From positions 28,365,001 to 28,429,000 of the forward strand of contig NC_058524.1 of assembly GCF_904849725.1 (NCBI RefSeq): 64,000 nt of DNA. Direction: 5' to 3'. This document shows, one piece after another, positions 33,327 to 42,784 of the stretch. The stretch is from Hordeum vulgare subsp. vulgare (lineage: Eukaryota > Streptophyta > Magnoliopsida > Poales > Poaceae). Position 1 is the first letter of the stretch; the number at the start of each line of letters is the position of its first letter. A model generated the notes under the pieces. It worked only from the letters and a program-made list of their open reading frames with translations. It did not search any database and was not told where the DNA came from. Made by a program: the position numbers and the translations under genes.

Positions 33327-33481
33327 TTGGACTAGTAACATGTATATGTTACTAGTCTGTGTTACTACCTTCATAGTGGATAGCGTCATAGATGTGATAA
33401 CATAGATGTTTTCATTTATCGCTTTCTAGAGTCATTTTGCATTGGAAAACGTACGCTATGTGATGGAAACATAATATGTTA

Positions 33482-33707
33482 CTCCCTCCGTCACAGCTTA
33501 GAAGACATGGTTAAATTTACGTTTCCACAATAGACAAGGTTTATGGCGCATTGCATTACTTCTAGTAGCTAATTACTACTCCCTTGTACTACTCATATCT
33601 TTATGCATAGTGTGTATGTTATTTTTGAGCTCATCTCACAGCTAATCAATAATCATGTAGGTTCTACAGAATTTTTAAGCACCCCTTCTAAACCGTGACG
33701 GAGGGAG
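33482..33707. mobile_element. Stowaway MITE, same family as 30591-30819
   Basis: Ends ctccctccgtcacagctta and taaaccgtgacggagggag, TA on both sides. Interior phrases (caatagacaaggtttatg, ttttgagctcatctcac) are the reverse of those in the other copy. Confidence 0.9.
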
Positions 33708-33775
33708 TACTTTATTTACCTCTTTCCTCGTTAACTACTAGTCATATTTTTTTTACTTATATGGCATATATATTA

Positions 33776-33832
33776 TTCCCTATGTACCTAAATAATTGTT
33801 GCTACAATTATTTAGGTATAAAGAGAATCCTA
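33776..33832. mobile_element. Miniature Stowaway hairpin
   Basis: The arms cctaaataattgt and acaattatttagg are perfect inverted copies around a 4-base loop. This is probably an internally deleted Stowaway. Confidence 0.6.
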
Positions 33833-33860
33833 TTTATGATATTCTCGTTATGACTAGTAC

Positions 33861-33972
33861 TCTCTCCGTTCGAAAATAATTGTCATAGGAATGAATGTAT
33901 CTAGATATATTTTAATTATAGATATATTTTTTTAATATATTTATGCGACAAGTAATTTCCGACGAAGGGATT
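33861..33972. mobile_element. Truncated Stowaway MITE
   Basis: Begins ctctctccgttcgaaaata and ends taatttccgacgaaggga. The right arm is diverged. Confidence 0.6.
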
Positions 33973-34719
33973 ACTATATAAAATTTCCCGCTACGACCAG
34001 CCTAAGCATTTCTCAAAGCGAAACGACACTGCGCATAGCTTGCGATGCATCAGAGATCGGCCGGAAATAAAGGGATTTGCTAAAACTCAGCTAGCTGAGG
34101 TAATTTTTGATCTCATTCATTTTATCAGCCGTTGGATCTTTGTCGTGTCCAGATTTGCGTTTTCTCGAGTTGGCGAGCACAGTAGCGATCCGGTACAACC
34201 CGGTTCTTGTTCGGCTCATGGCCGGTTTTTTTTGGCCCCGGACATTTTTTTTGTGATGAGGAGCGCGGGAAATCCTATTTAACGCTCTTGGGAGGTCCTA
34301 TACCGCGCATTCAGCGCCGGTTAGGCAAACCGGCACCTGCAGCGTTCCTTCTTGTGGGCTGGCCCATGTAGAATGCGTTGCTCCTTAAAAATCGAAAAAA
34401 GTTCATAGAATTTCAAAAAAATCAGATTTGCAAAAAAAGTTCAATGATTATAAAAAAACCACTGATTTTTAAAATATTTTTATAAAGTTCTCAGAATTCG
34501 AAAAAATCACTAATTTTCAAAAAAACGTTAATTGATTTTCAAAAAAAGTTTATCAATTTTTAAAAGCAGTTCATTGATTTAAAAAAAAATTCATGAAATT
34601 AAAATTATGTTCACGGATGTTCAAAATAGTTCATCAATTTTAAAAAAAGTTCATCGATTTACAAAAAAGTTCACCACTTTTTAAAAAAGTTTATCGATTT
34701 TGAAAAAAGTTCACGGGTT
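33973..34719. other. Non-coding stretch with a shared repeat module and AT-rich micro-repeat
   Basis: 34075-34160 is a diverged copy of the module at about 5310-5420. From 34385 to 34715, gttcatcgattttaaaaaaa-like units recur about every 28 bases. No gene. Confidence 0.55.
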
Positions 34720-34979
34720 TGTTGGGCAAAAGAAGCCACAGCGACGAGTCAGACGCGTCGGGTGCGTATATGGGCACGTGCTCGGCGTGTCGGTCGCGTC
34801 GGGTCCGCGACGTAGGTGTGCGTGTGTGTGTGTGTGCGTGTGGTGCACGGGGCTGTCCGTGTACATGTACATCGTAGGCGTGCGTGTAGGGCGAGGCCGT
34901 GTAGGGCGAGGCGTGCCTGTAGAGAGAGAGAGAGTGAGGTAGAGCTAGTGCGAGCGAGGGTTTAGGGTAGACACCAACA
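34720..34979 (+). repeat. Probable short 5' LTR of an interrupted Copia element
   Basis: The segment starts TGTTGGGC and ends ACACCAACA, and a tRNA-Met-like primer site, ttggcatcagagtc, follows at once. It contains a GT-rich microsatellite at about 34816-34850, a short ggtagggcgaggc duplication, and a GA run at 34921-34934. The left border is less certain than the right. Confidence 0.55.
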
Positions 34980-35019
34980 ATTGGCATCAGAGTCAGGTTA
35001 AGGGAGGAGTTCGTCGACG

Positions 35020-35233
35020 ATGTCGCTCGTCCCGTACGCCGGCAGATTTGGGAGTTCGCTGCCGCAGCCTGTCCCGATGCTCACTGGTGACAACTACACC
35101 ACGTGGGCGATCAAGGTGGAGGCCAACCTGGACGCCGTTGGGCTGTGGGAGGCAGTGGTGCCGACGGAGGACGCGGCGGTGGACGTGATTGCCAAGAAGG
35201 ACAAGCCGGTACGGGCATATCTGCTCAGTGCGC
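35020..35233 (+). pseudogene. Copia gag 5' fragment, interrupted by Gypsy insertion
   Basis: The ATG at 35020 lies 40 bp after the primer site and opens a frame of 71 codons. It contains the LTGDNYTTWAIKVEANL motif characteristic of Copia gag N-termini (the DUF4219/gag_pre region). The frame is intact but stops at the left end of the Gypsy LTR at 35234. The rest of this Copia element is not in the window, and presumably lies beyond all nested insertions. Confidence 0.8.
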
Positions 35234-36627
35234 TGATACGTCTCAAACGTATCGACTTTTTCAAACACTTTTGCTATTATTTTGGCATCATTCTTGCATG
35301 ATTTGAATGAAATTAATCCGGACTGACGTTGTTTGTAGCAGAGCTGCCTGTATGGTTTTATTGCGTACAGTAAAATGGATTTTTAAGCGTCCCAAAAAAT
35401 TCCAATAAAAAATAGAGAAAAATTCACGCACCGGAAGGAACCTTGGGCCAGAAGACGGGCCAGAGGGGGGCACAGGGCCTCCAAGCGACCTGTGGGCGCG
35501 ACCTGCCCCCTGGCCGCGCCGTGAGGCCGCCTGGGTGGAGTCCACCACCTCTGGTGCCCTACCTTGGCCCCTATTTTTACCCGTTACGGAGAAATCCCAG
35601 AACAGAAGTCGTTTTGCAAGTTCTCGACGTGGAGCCGCCGCCACCCGCTGTTCTTCTCCGTGAGAGCTAATCTGGAGGCTGCCTTGGCTTCCAGAGAGGG
35701 GAAATCGTCGCCATCGTCATCACCACTCCATCATCCTCCCATGGTTTTCCCCATCATGTGTGAGTAATTCCCTGCTGTAGGCGACGGGGATGGGAGAGAT
35801 TGAATGAGTTAGATCATGTAATAGTTCGTCGGATTGTTGGGGGCATGTTGCCTATCATCTACTATATATGGTGTTTATCATCTTTGCTACTACTTGTTAC
35901 TCTTAGTGCTTGTCACTTTGGGCCCGAGTGCCATGATTTCATATCTGAATTCATTATGTTTTCATGAATATATTTGTGTTCTAGATCCTATCTATGAGTA
36001 GTATGCACCTATTATAGTCCGGAACCGGCGATCCCAATGGTGACAGCTTGGGACACCAAAGGGGATAGACTATAGTTTGAGGATTCCATTTATCCATTGA
36101 TTGTTAATGCTTTGTTCCGGTGCTCTTTGACAAGAGCACCTTAATCTCCATAAGTTCCTTTTGGCCCCGCTGATAGCGGGATGGTAGGAAAAAAGATGTT
36201 GTTCAAGTTCTTATTGCAAGCACGCACGACTACCTTGGGATACATGCCTAATGTTTGATATATGCCTAAATGATCATTACTTTTCTATGTGCCTTGCCCC
36301 AAGTAAAATACATGATATCTCTCATCCATGACTAACCATCGATCTCCCTAGCCTACTGTGTTTTAATACTGCTAGTTACGAGTTTCTTTACTTTCGTCGT
36401 TTTACTTTCGTTGCTTTACCACTATTATTTCCATTGCCACCATCACTTCCAAATCACCGTTGCTACTAATATTTCGTTGCCAAGCAAGTATCTTTCAGGT
36501 GCGGTTGAATTGGCAACTCAACTGTTAAAGCTTATAAATATTATTTGGCTCCCTTTGTGTCAAATCAATAAATTGGGTTATCTTACCCGTGAAGACTGTT
36601 GCGATCCCCGACACTTGTGGGTCATCA
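35234..36627 (+). repeat. 5' LTR of the Gypsy element
   Basis: The LTR begins TGATACGTCTC and ends CTTGTGGGTCATCA, 1394 bp. The termini are close to those of the solo LTR at 13427-14965. After a 4-base gap comes ctattttctggtgccgttgc, the region where Triticeae Gypsy elements of this type carry their primer-binding site. Confidence 0.88.
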
Positions 36628-36922
36628 AGACTATTTTCTGGTGCCGTTGCCGGGGAGCATAGCTTTATTTACAAGTCTACTTGGAGTTATTTTGCTTGCT
36701 GCGATATATTCACTATGTGTAAGAAAGGAGACTCTTCAGTTCCAATTTATTCACTACTAATATTTATTTATTCACTACTAATATTTACAAGGCATATTCA
36801 CTACTAATATTTATTTATTCACTACTAATATTTACAAGGCATATTCGGTTCCAATTTTACCATCCACTACGAGAAAAGGTACTCTTCTTAGCACTAGTGC
36901 TACGCTTGATTCACCTTTCGTT
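36628..36922 (+). other. Gypsy leader with primer-binding region and short duplication
   Basis: tggtgccgttgccggggagc at 36640 is the likely primer-binding region. At 36747-36842 a block of ttcactactaatattta phrases is duplicated directly. The gag start codon follows at 36923. Confidence 0.65.
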
Positions 36923-38719
36923 ATGAGTAAGTTTGCTTCACCACCACCACATGCTGCTTCTACCGAGTCCGTCACTATGCCTGATACTTTTGATGATGCT
37001 TCTACTACTAATGATGGGACTAGTTTACTTGGTTATTTTATTGAGTCGCAAATTGCTAAGGCTGCTAAGCAGTCTGGAATTAAACTTCCTGTGACACGCT
37101 ACCCCATTGGTAGATCTTTTGGTTACCCAGACTTGAGTGGTCACAAGGAAAGAATTCTTGATGATGATTATATTGAACTTGATGATGATTTATGCAGGGA
37201 ACTTACAGAGTGTGCTGACTCTGACCCTGCTTCTGTGAGGAAGCTGCTTGAAAAGCATTCTATGAAGAACAAATTTACTCTTGATCCTAAATTTGCTTCA
37301 TCTCCTATTTGCATTGAGGATGCTGATTTTGATTTCTCTGTCGATCTTTCACTTATATCCACAGTTGAAGCTGGCCCGTTTTATGGCAGAGAAAATGACG
37401 ATGCTATTGCACACCTTACCAAACTCATTGAGTTGGGTGACTTATTCACTACAGAGGACAAGAAGAAAACCTATTATGTTACTAAGCTACTTCCTTTCTC
37501 TTTGAAGGAAGATGCTAAAGCATGGTATGATGCACTACCATGTGGTTCTATTAAGAGCCCTCAAGATTTAGCTCAATCCTTCGTTGCTGAATATTTTCCT
37601 GCTCATAAACAACATGCTGCTTTACAAAGAATTTATAACTTTAAACAATTACAGGATGAGCACCTCCCTAAAGCTTGGGGGAGGTATTGCACTTTACTTA
37701 AGGCTAGACCGGTACATGGAATACTTAAGAATGAATTGCTTGATATATTTTATGATGGTCTAACCGATGAATCTAGAACCTATCTGGATAGTTGTGCTCG
37801 TTGTGTTTTCAGGGAAAGAACACCGGACGATGCTGAAGAATTAGTGGGCAAGATAGCTAAGAATCATGATGATTGGTTCGTTCCTGAACCACCTCCATCA
37901 CCAAAGAAGAGAGGTATGCTTTTATTGAGCCCAAAAGTTATGCAAGAAGCCAAGAAGTCTATGAAAGAGAGAGGCATTAAAGCTGAAGATGTAAAGAATC
38001 TACCTCCTATTGAGAAATTATGTGATCCTACCACTCACCCACCTATGGTAGAGGTACACTCTCTTTTGAAATTCAATGCAAGTGACATCCCTCATGGTAA
38101 GCCCCCTGATCAATGTTTAGATGAGCTTGATAATTTTATTGTCAAGCAAAATCACTTTAATGAGAGGATTCAAAGCCAATTGCATGATAATTCCCTTGCT
38201 ATCAAAAGTTTGCTTGATGTTTTAAGTAGAACTGTTAACGATGTTAAAGGTCTTATTAATCATTTTCATATGGTTCAAACTCAGCTTGAACAAATTTCTA
38301 ATGTGCAAAAAGATTTGCTTGCTAACAATGCCAAACAAGTTGATACGCAGGCATATGGTATAAAGACCCGAGGTGGTACACACACCCAATACCCTCTCTA
38401 TACGGAGGGGCATCCAAAAAGGATCGAGCAAGATTCTCAATTGCAGGAAGAAGACGTTGTCAGCTTCCCGAAGAAGAAGAAGAAACACAGGGAAGCTGAC
38501 AACTCCAATGATCCCATAATTGATGAAGAACCTATTGTTGACCCTAATAGTATATCTATTTCTGATGCTGAGACTGAAGATGGTTTGAACCTGATAAAGA
38601 TAATGAGAAGAATGATTCACCTGAAGTACAAGAAAAAGAAGCACCCGACAAGCGTAAGAGGTATACTAGAGAAGACTTTGTTTCAAGAAAACAAAGGAAG
38701 GAAAGAGAACCATGGGTAG
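36923..38719 (+). CDS. Gypsy gag protein
   Basis: An open frame of 598 codons. Its retrotransposon gag domain spans about residues 150-320, recognisable by KAWYDALPCGSIKSP, AEYFPAHKQHAALQRI and LDIFYDGLTDESRTYLD. The gag protein forms the cytoplasmic particle. The C-terminal part is Lys/Glu-rich. Near 38585 the frame departs from the expected acidic sequence, and the last 45 codons appear to be out of frame. The original gag-pol frame therefore carried on through KRYTREDFVSRKQRKE in another register. I count this as a frameshift in the 3' end and not as the natural C-terminus. No CCHC knuckle was seen. Confidence 0.85.
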   Translation: MSKFASPPPHAASTESVTMPDTFDDASTTNDGTSLLGYFIESQIAKAAKQSGIKLPVTRYPIGRSFGYPDLSGHKERILDDDYIELDDDLCRELTECADSDPASVRKLLEKHSMKNKFTLDPKFASSPICIEDADFDFSVDLSLISTVEAGPFYGRENDDAIAHLTKLIELGDLFTTEDKKKTYYVTKLLPFSLKEDAKAWYDALPCGSIKSPQDLAQSFVAEYFPAHKQHAALQRIYNFKQLQDEHLPKAWGRYCTLLKARPVHGILKNELLDIFYDGLTDESRTYLDSCARCVFRERTPDDAEELVGKIAKNHDDWFVPEPPPSPKKRGMLLLSPKVMQEAKKSMKERGIKAEDVKNLPPIEKLCDPTTHPPMVEVHSLLKFNASDIPHGKPPDQCLDELDNFIVKQNHFNERIQSQLHDNSLAIKSLLDVLSRTVNDVKGLINHFHMVQTQLEQISNVQKDLLANNAKQVDTQAYGIKTRGGTHTQYPLYTEGHPKRIEQDSQLQEEDVVSFPKKKKKHREADNSNDPIIDEEPIVDPNSISISDAETEDGLNLIKIMRRMIHLKYKKKKHPTSVRGILEKTLFQENKGRKENHG

Positions 38720-38792
38720 ATAAATCAATGCCCTTCCCAGGTAAGTTTTTCAAACCAAAGAAGAAGAGCATTGCAATAAATTTTGTGAATGG

Positions 38793-39486
38793 ATGAAACT
38801 TGTTTTTCTTCAAATTCCTTTGACTGATGCTATTAAGTTGCCTTCGTACTCGCGGTATATGAAAGATATTGTTACTAATAAAAGAAAAGTTCCTAATGAG
38901 GCAATAGATACTATGCTTGCTAATTACTCTTTCAGTGGCAAGATTCCTGAGAAGCTTGGTGATCCAGGTATACCCACCATTCCTTTCTCCATAAAAAATA
39001 GTTATGTCAAAACTGCTTTATGTGATCTTGATGTAGGAGTGAGTGTTATGCCTTTCTCTCTTTACAAAAGGCTATGTCTAGATAAACTAATCCCTACAGA
39101 TATCTCTCTTCAAATGGCTGATAAGTCAACGGCCGTTCCTGTTGTTATTTGTGAGGATGTTCCTGTTGAAGTTGCTAATTGCTTGATCCTTACTGACTTT
39201 GTTGTGCTTGATATGCCCGAGGATGGTAGCATGTCTATTATTCTTGGTAGACCTTTTCTTAACACCGCATGTGCTATTATTGATTGCAATAAAGGAAATG
39301 TGACTTTCAACGTTAATGAGAAGGAGCACACGGTATATTTTCCGAAGAAGATTGATAAAAGGCATAGCCTTAATTCTATTAAGAATATTGAGACCGTGAA
39401 GGTTGGAGAGTGGGATTGTCCTCTACATGTGCACCACAAATACAAAACCATTATGGAGGGGACAATATCCATTGAAATAAAGGTAC
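38793..39486 (+). pseudogene. Gypsy protease region (retropepsin-like), cut by CACTA
   Basis: A frame of about 230 codons follows gag after a second frameshift at about 38763. It contains the conserved segment PLTDAIKLPSYSRYMKDIV, then KTALCDLDVGVSVMPFSL, where the retropepsin active site (usually DLG-A) is expected, and later GSMSIILGRPFLNTA, the family's second conserved strand. The catalytic triplet reads DLD where DLG is expected, so activity is doubtful. The frame is broken off when the CACTA terminus starts at 39487. The short run after it is not part of the gene. Confidence 0.8.
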
Positions 39487-39524
39487 CACTAGTAGAAAAC
39501 GGGCCTTTGGCCTGGACCATTTAG

Positions 39525-39990
39525 TCCCGGCCTGCCTCTGGGCCGGGACTAAAGGTCCGGCCACGTCACCCCAATTCTCAATGCCTCCCTCGAGGCTTTA
39601 GTCCCGACCTGTAAGGAGCCTTTAGTCCCGGTTTGTGTCCCAAACCGGGACTAAAGGGCTACGCGGCGGGCAGTGGTGGTGGCAACCGTTCGTATCCCCC
39701 TTTAGTCCCGGTTGGTGGCTCAACCCGGGACTAAAGGACTAACACGTGGCATGTCGTGGTTGTGGTGACGGTTGGTATACCTCTTTAGTCCCGGTTGGTG
39801 GCTCAACCCGGGACTAAAGGACTAACACGTGGCCTGCCGTAGTGGGGCGACCGTTGGCGTACCTCTTTAGTCCCGGCTGGTGGTTGAACCCGGGACTAAA
39901 AGCCTAACACGTGGCCTGCCGTAGTGGTGGCAACCGTTTGGTATACCTCTTTAGTCCCGGTTGGTGGCTCAAACCGGGATTAAAGGCCCA
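39525..39990. repeat. CACTA subterminal repeats
   Basis: At least five pairs of ctttagtcccggttggtgg and aacccgggactaaagg phrases face each other and can form hairpins. The spacers contain acacgtggc and ccgtagtggtggc. Such subterminal repeats are the known binding region for CACTA transposases. Confidence 0.88.
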
Positions 39991-40157
39991 AACGGTTTGC
40001 ATCCCGCGTCGTTTCGGGCGATGAAAAGCACGAACCGAAGCATACAGTCGCCATTTCTCTCTTCTTCTTCTCTCTCGCATCGCCCTCTCTGTTCTTCTTC
40101 TCTCTCGCGTCGCCCTCTCTGTTCTTCTCCTCTCTTCTTCCCTTCTCTTCTTCCACC

Positions 40158-41723
40158 ATGCCAACTACCTTTCATGAGGTGGTCGCGCATGGCACGACGA
40201 AGCTCCGTGTCGTGTACACGAACCTGAGCACGGAGGTGCCGTTTTTCCTTCAACAGTTGAAGGAACGATGGTTTAACCACGCACCGGATCATGAGAAGTT
40301 CTTCGGGCTGGATCTGGAGTACACGGCCGATCAACGCGGTGTTGCCGTCATCCAAATATGCTTCGCAAGCCATGTCTTGATCTTTCAATGGGCGAGGTAA
40401 GTTTTGAGGCTTTCTTTGATCCAAGATAATGACATTGTATAAGTTTATTTGTTTCTATCATAGTTGGTTCCCTTCAAATAGTTGTAGTGGAACAATTTTG
40501 ATTAGTTGAAGGGGAGCACAATCTAATTGGAATAGTGTTCCATAATCTGAAAAATCGTATTAGAATCAACTAGTGTTTAATATGTTCCATTGGAATCATA
40601 GTTGGTTCCCTTCAAATAGTTGTAGTGAAACAATTTTGATTAGTTGAAGGGGAGCACAATCTAATTGGAATAGTGTTCCATAATCTGAAAAATTGTATTA
40701 GAATGAACTAGTGTTTAATATGTTCCATTGGAATCATAGTTGGTTCCCTTCAAATAGTTGTAGTGAAACAATTTTGATTACTTGAAGGGGAGCACAATCT
40801 GATTGGAATAGTCTTCCATAATCTGAAAAATCGTATTAGAATCAACTAGTGTTTAATATGTTCCATTGGAATCATAGTTGGTTCCCTTCAAATAGTTGTA
40901 GTGAAACAATTTTGATTAGTTGAAGGGGAACACAATCTGATTGGAATAGTGTTCCATAATCTGAAAAATCGTATTAGAATCAACTAGTGTTTAGTATGTT
41001 CCATTGGAATCATAGTTGGTTCGCTTCAAATAGTTGTAGTGAAACAATTTTGATTAGTTGAAGGGGAACACAATCTGATTGGAATAGTGTTCCATAATCT
41101 GAAAAATCGTATTAGAATGAACTAGTGTTTAATATGTTCCATTGGAATCATAGTTGGTTCGCTTCAAATAGTTGTAGTGATCTCTCTAGGTTCCATTGCA
41201 TATGTTCTATTTGAATCCTAAAGATAAGTTTCTCTTTAGTTGTAGTGAAACATGTTTCCTTATTGCACCAGTATGTAACATTTGTTCCATTCTAATTTTT
41301 TTCTGTTGCAGGAGTGACAAGCATTGTCCTGGACTCATGGAGTTCCTTCGCAGCGGCGTCACTTTTGCTTCCGTTGACATAAGGAACGACAAGCTGAAGA
41401 TGAGGCACAGCTTCGATATTGAGATACCAGCTGGTTGCCTCGTTGATCTCCAAACGATATTCAGGCTTCGACATGACAGGACTTCGATGGCTCATATGGC
41501 AGTTGCCTTGATCGACGAGTCATATGGTGATATGAAGACCAGTTTCCCAAAGTATCATCACAAACTTTGGGAGAAGGGACCACTTGATGATATCAACATT
41601 CAGTATGCAGCAAAAGATGCATACGTTTCATACGAGTTGTACCGCAAGATTCGAGTCGTCAACTATGGCCAGCGTCACCTCGAGGAACTTGGACATTCTG
41701 ATTTAGATGATTCAGACGAGTAG
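40158..41723 (+). CDS. DnaQ/WRN-type 3'-5' exonuclease carried by CACTA, two exons
   Basis: Exon 1 is 40158-40396 and exon 2 is 41312-41723, with GT/AG borders (gcgag/gtaag and ttgcag). The joined frame of 216 aa is intact. All exonuclease motifs are present: Exo I FFGLDLEY (D52, E54), Exo II with SVDIRNDKLKM (D106), and Exo III YAAKDAY (Y178, D182). The spacing matches the Werner-syndrome-like exonuclease domain, which digests nucleic acid from the 3' end with two metal ions. The protein is little more than this domain plus a short acidic tail ending DDSDE. The start lies in a good context (ccaccatgcc) after a pyrimidine-rich leader, 670 bp from the CACTA end. The intron holds a 138-bp tandem array. 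It may be a cargo gene amplified with the transposon. Its role is unknown. Confidence 0.85.
40458..41195 (+). repeat. 138-bp tandem array in the exonuclease intron
   Basis: The marker tcatagttggttc starts units at about 40458, 40596, 40734, 40872, 41010 and 41148, an exact 138-bp period. The units differ by only a few bases. It fills most of the 915-bp intron without touching the splice sites. Confidence 0.92.
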
Positions 41724-41959
41724 TGTTCTGAACGTCTAACACTTGTATATATATCTATGGTAGCTATTATTATGTACTGTTTGGGCTAGTATCATATACT
41801 TCTTGGACCAATTTATATATATCTAGTTTCTGTTTGTGCCATTATAGTTTCCAAATTTGAATGGTTTAGCCCTTTCTAACTTCATTTGCTACTTTTGAAT
41901 GGTTTAGCCCTTTCTAACTTCATGGTATCATGCATTTCGACTACATATATATACAAAAA

Positions 41960-42784
41960 GTCTTCAGTTCAAATAAGTTCAAATAAGTTCAGTGCTTTTC
42001 AATTTCAGGGTCAACTAGCTCAAAAAAAAAATAAGTAAATGCACGAAATATACCAAATGAAGTCAGAAATTGTTGAAATTTTGTGATGTGCCTTTGAATG
42101 GTGCATTTTGAACACACAAAAAGTATGGAGTTCAAATAAGTTCAAAAAAAATGAAATCCCTTTGTAAGAGATGAGTTCTCGTTCGAAACCCTGCTACTTC
42201 GAGAGAGATTGTCAGTTTTGTACACGAAGTGCATCCAGTTTTTGTCGTAGCCCTCTCTACTTTTTAAAACATGCTATGTGGGTGAAATGATGATAGCATG
42301 CCAACTTTCAACATTTTCATAGTTCATTTGTAGTGCTTTTCAATTTCAGGGTCAACTAGCTCAAAAAAATAAGTAAATGCACGAAATATACCAAATGAAG
42401 TCAGAAATTGTTGAAATTTTGTGATGTGCCTTTGAATGGTGCATTTTGAACACAAAAAAAGTATGGAGTTCAAATAAGTTTAAAAAAATGAAATCGCTTT
42501 GTAAGAGATGAGTTCTCGTTCGAAACCTTGCTACTTCGAGAGAGATTGTCAGTTTTGTACACGAAGTGGATCCAGTTTTTGTCGTAGCCCTCTAAACATT
42601 TTAACACATGCTATGTGGGTGAAATGATGATAGCATGCCAACTTTCAACATTTTCAGAGTTCATTTGTAGTGCTTTTCAATTTCAGGGTCAACTAGCTTA
42701 AAAAAAAAGTAAATGCACGAAATATACCAAATGAAGTCAGAAATTGTTGAAATTTTGTGATGTGCCTTTGAATGGTGCATTTTG
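41960..42784 (+). repeat. About 337-bp satellite-like array, left part
   Basis: The marker agtgcttttcaatttcaggg recurs at 41991, 42332 and 42669. The unit includes aaatgcacgaaatatacc, gagttctcgttcgaaacc and an inverted pair (catgctat...atagcatg). The array is split by the Copia element and resumes at 51741. Confidence 0.92.

Larger units (their letters stand above)
32718..33480. mobile_element. Nest of MITEs
   Basis: A catagtgaagagtacc-family Tourist MITE body is recognisable in pieces (about 32740-32850, 33060-33163 and 33330-33440). It is interrupted by a foldback element at 32851-33054 and by a second Tourist at 33164-33326. No genes. Confidence 0.55.
35234..39486 (+). mobile_element. Gypsy LTR retrotransposon, 5' part, interrupted by CACTA
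   Basis: The element consists of a 5' LTR (35234-36627), a primer-binding region, a gag frame and a protease-like frame. It ends where the CACTA terminus begins at 39487. Reverse transcriptase, integrase and the 3' LTR are not seen in the window. Its insertion cut a Copia gag gene after tcagtgcgc. Confidence 0.88.

Noticed and set aside
34700..34987. Frames across the GT/GA-rich stretch
   Set aside because: Microsatellite-driven open frames inside the probable short Copia LTR.
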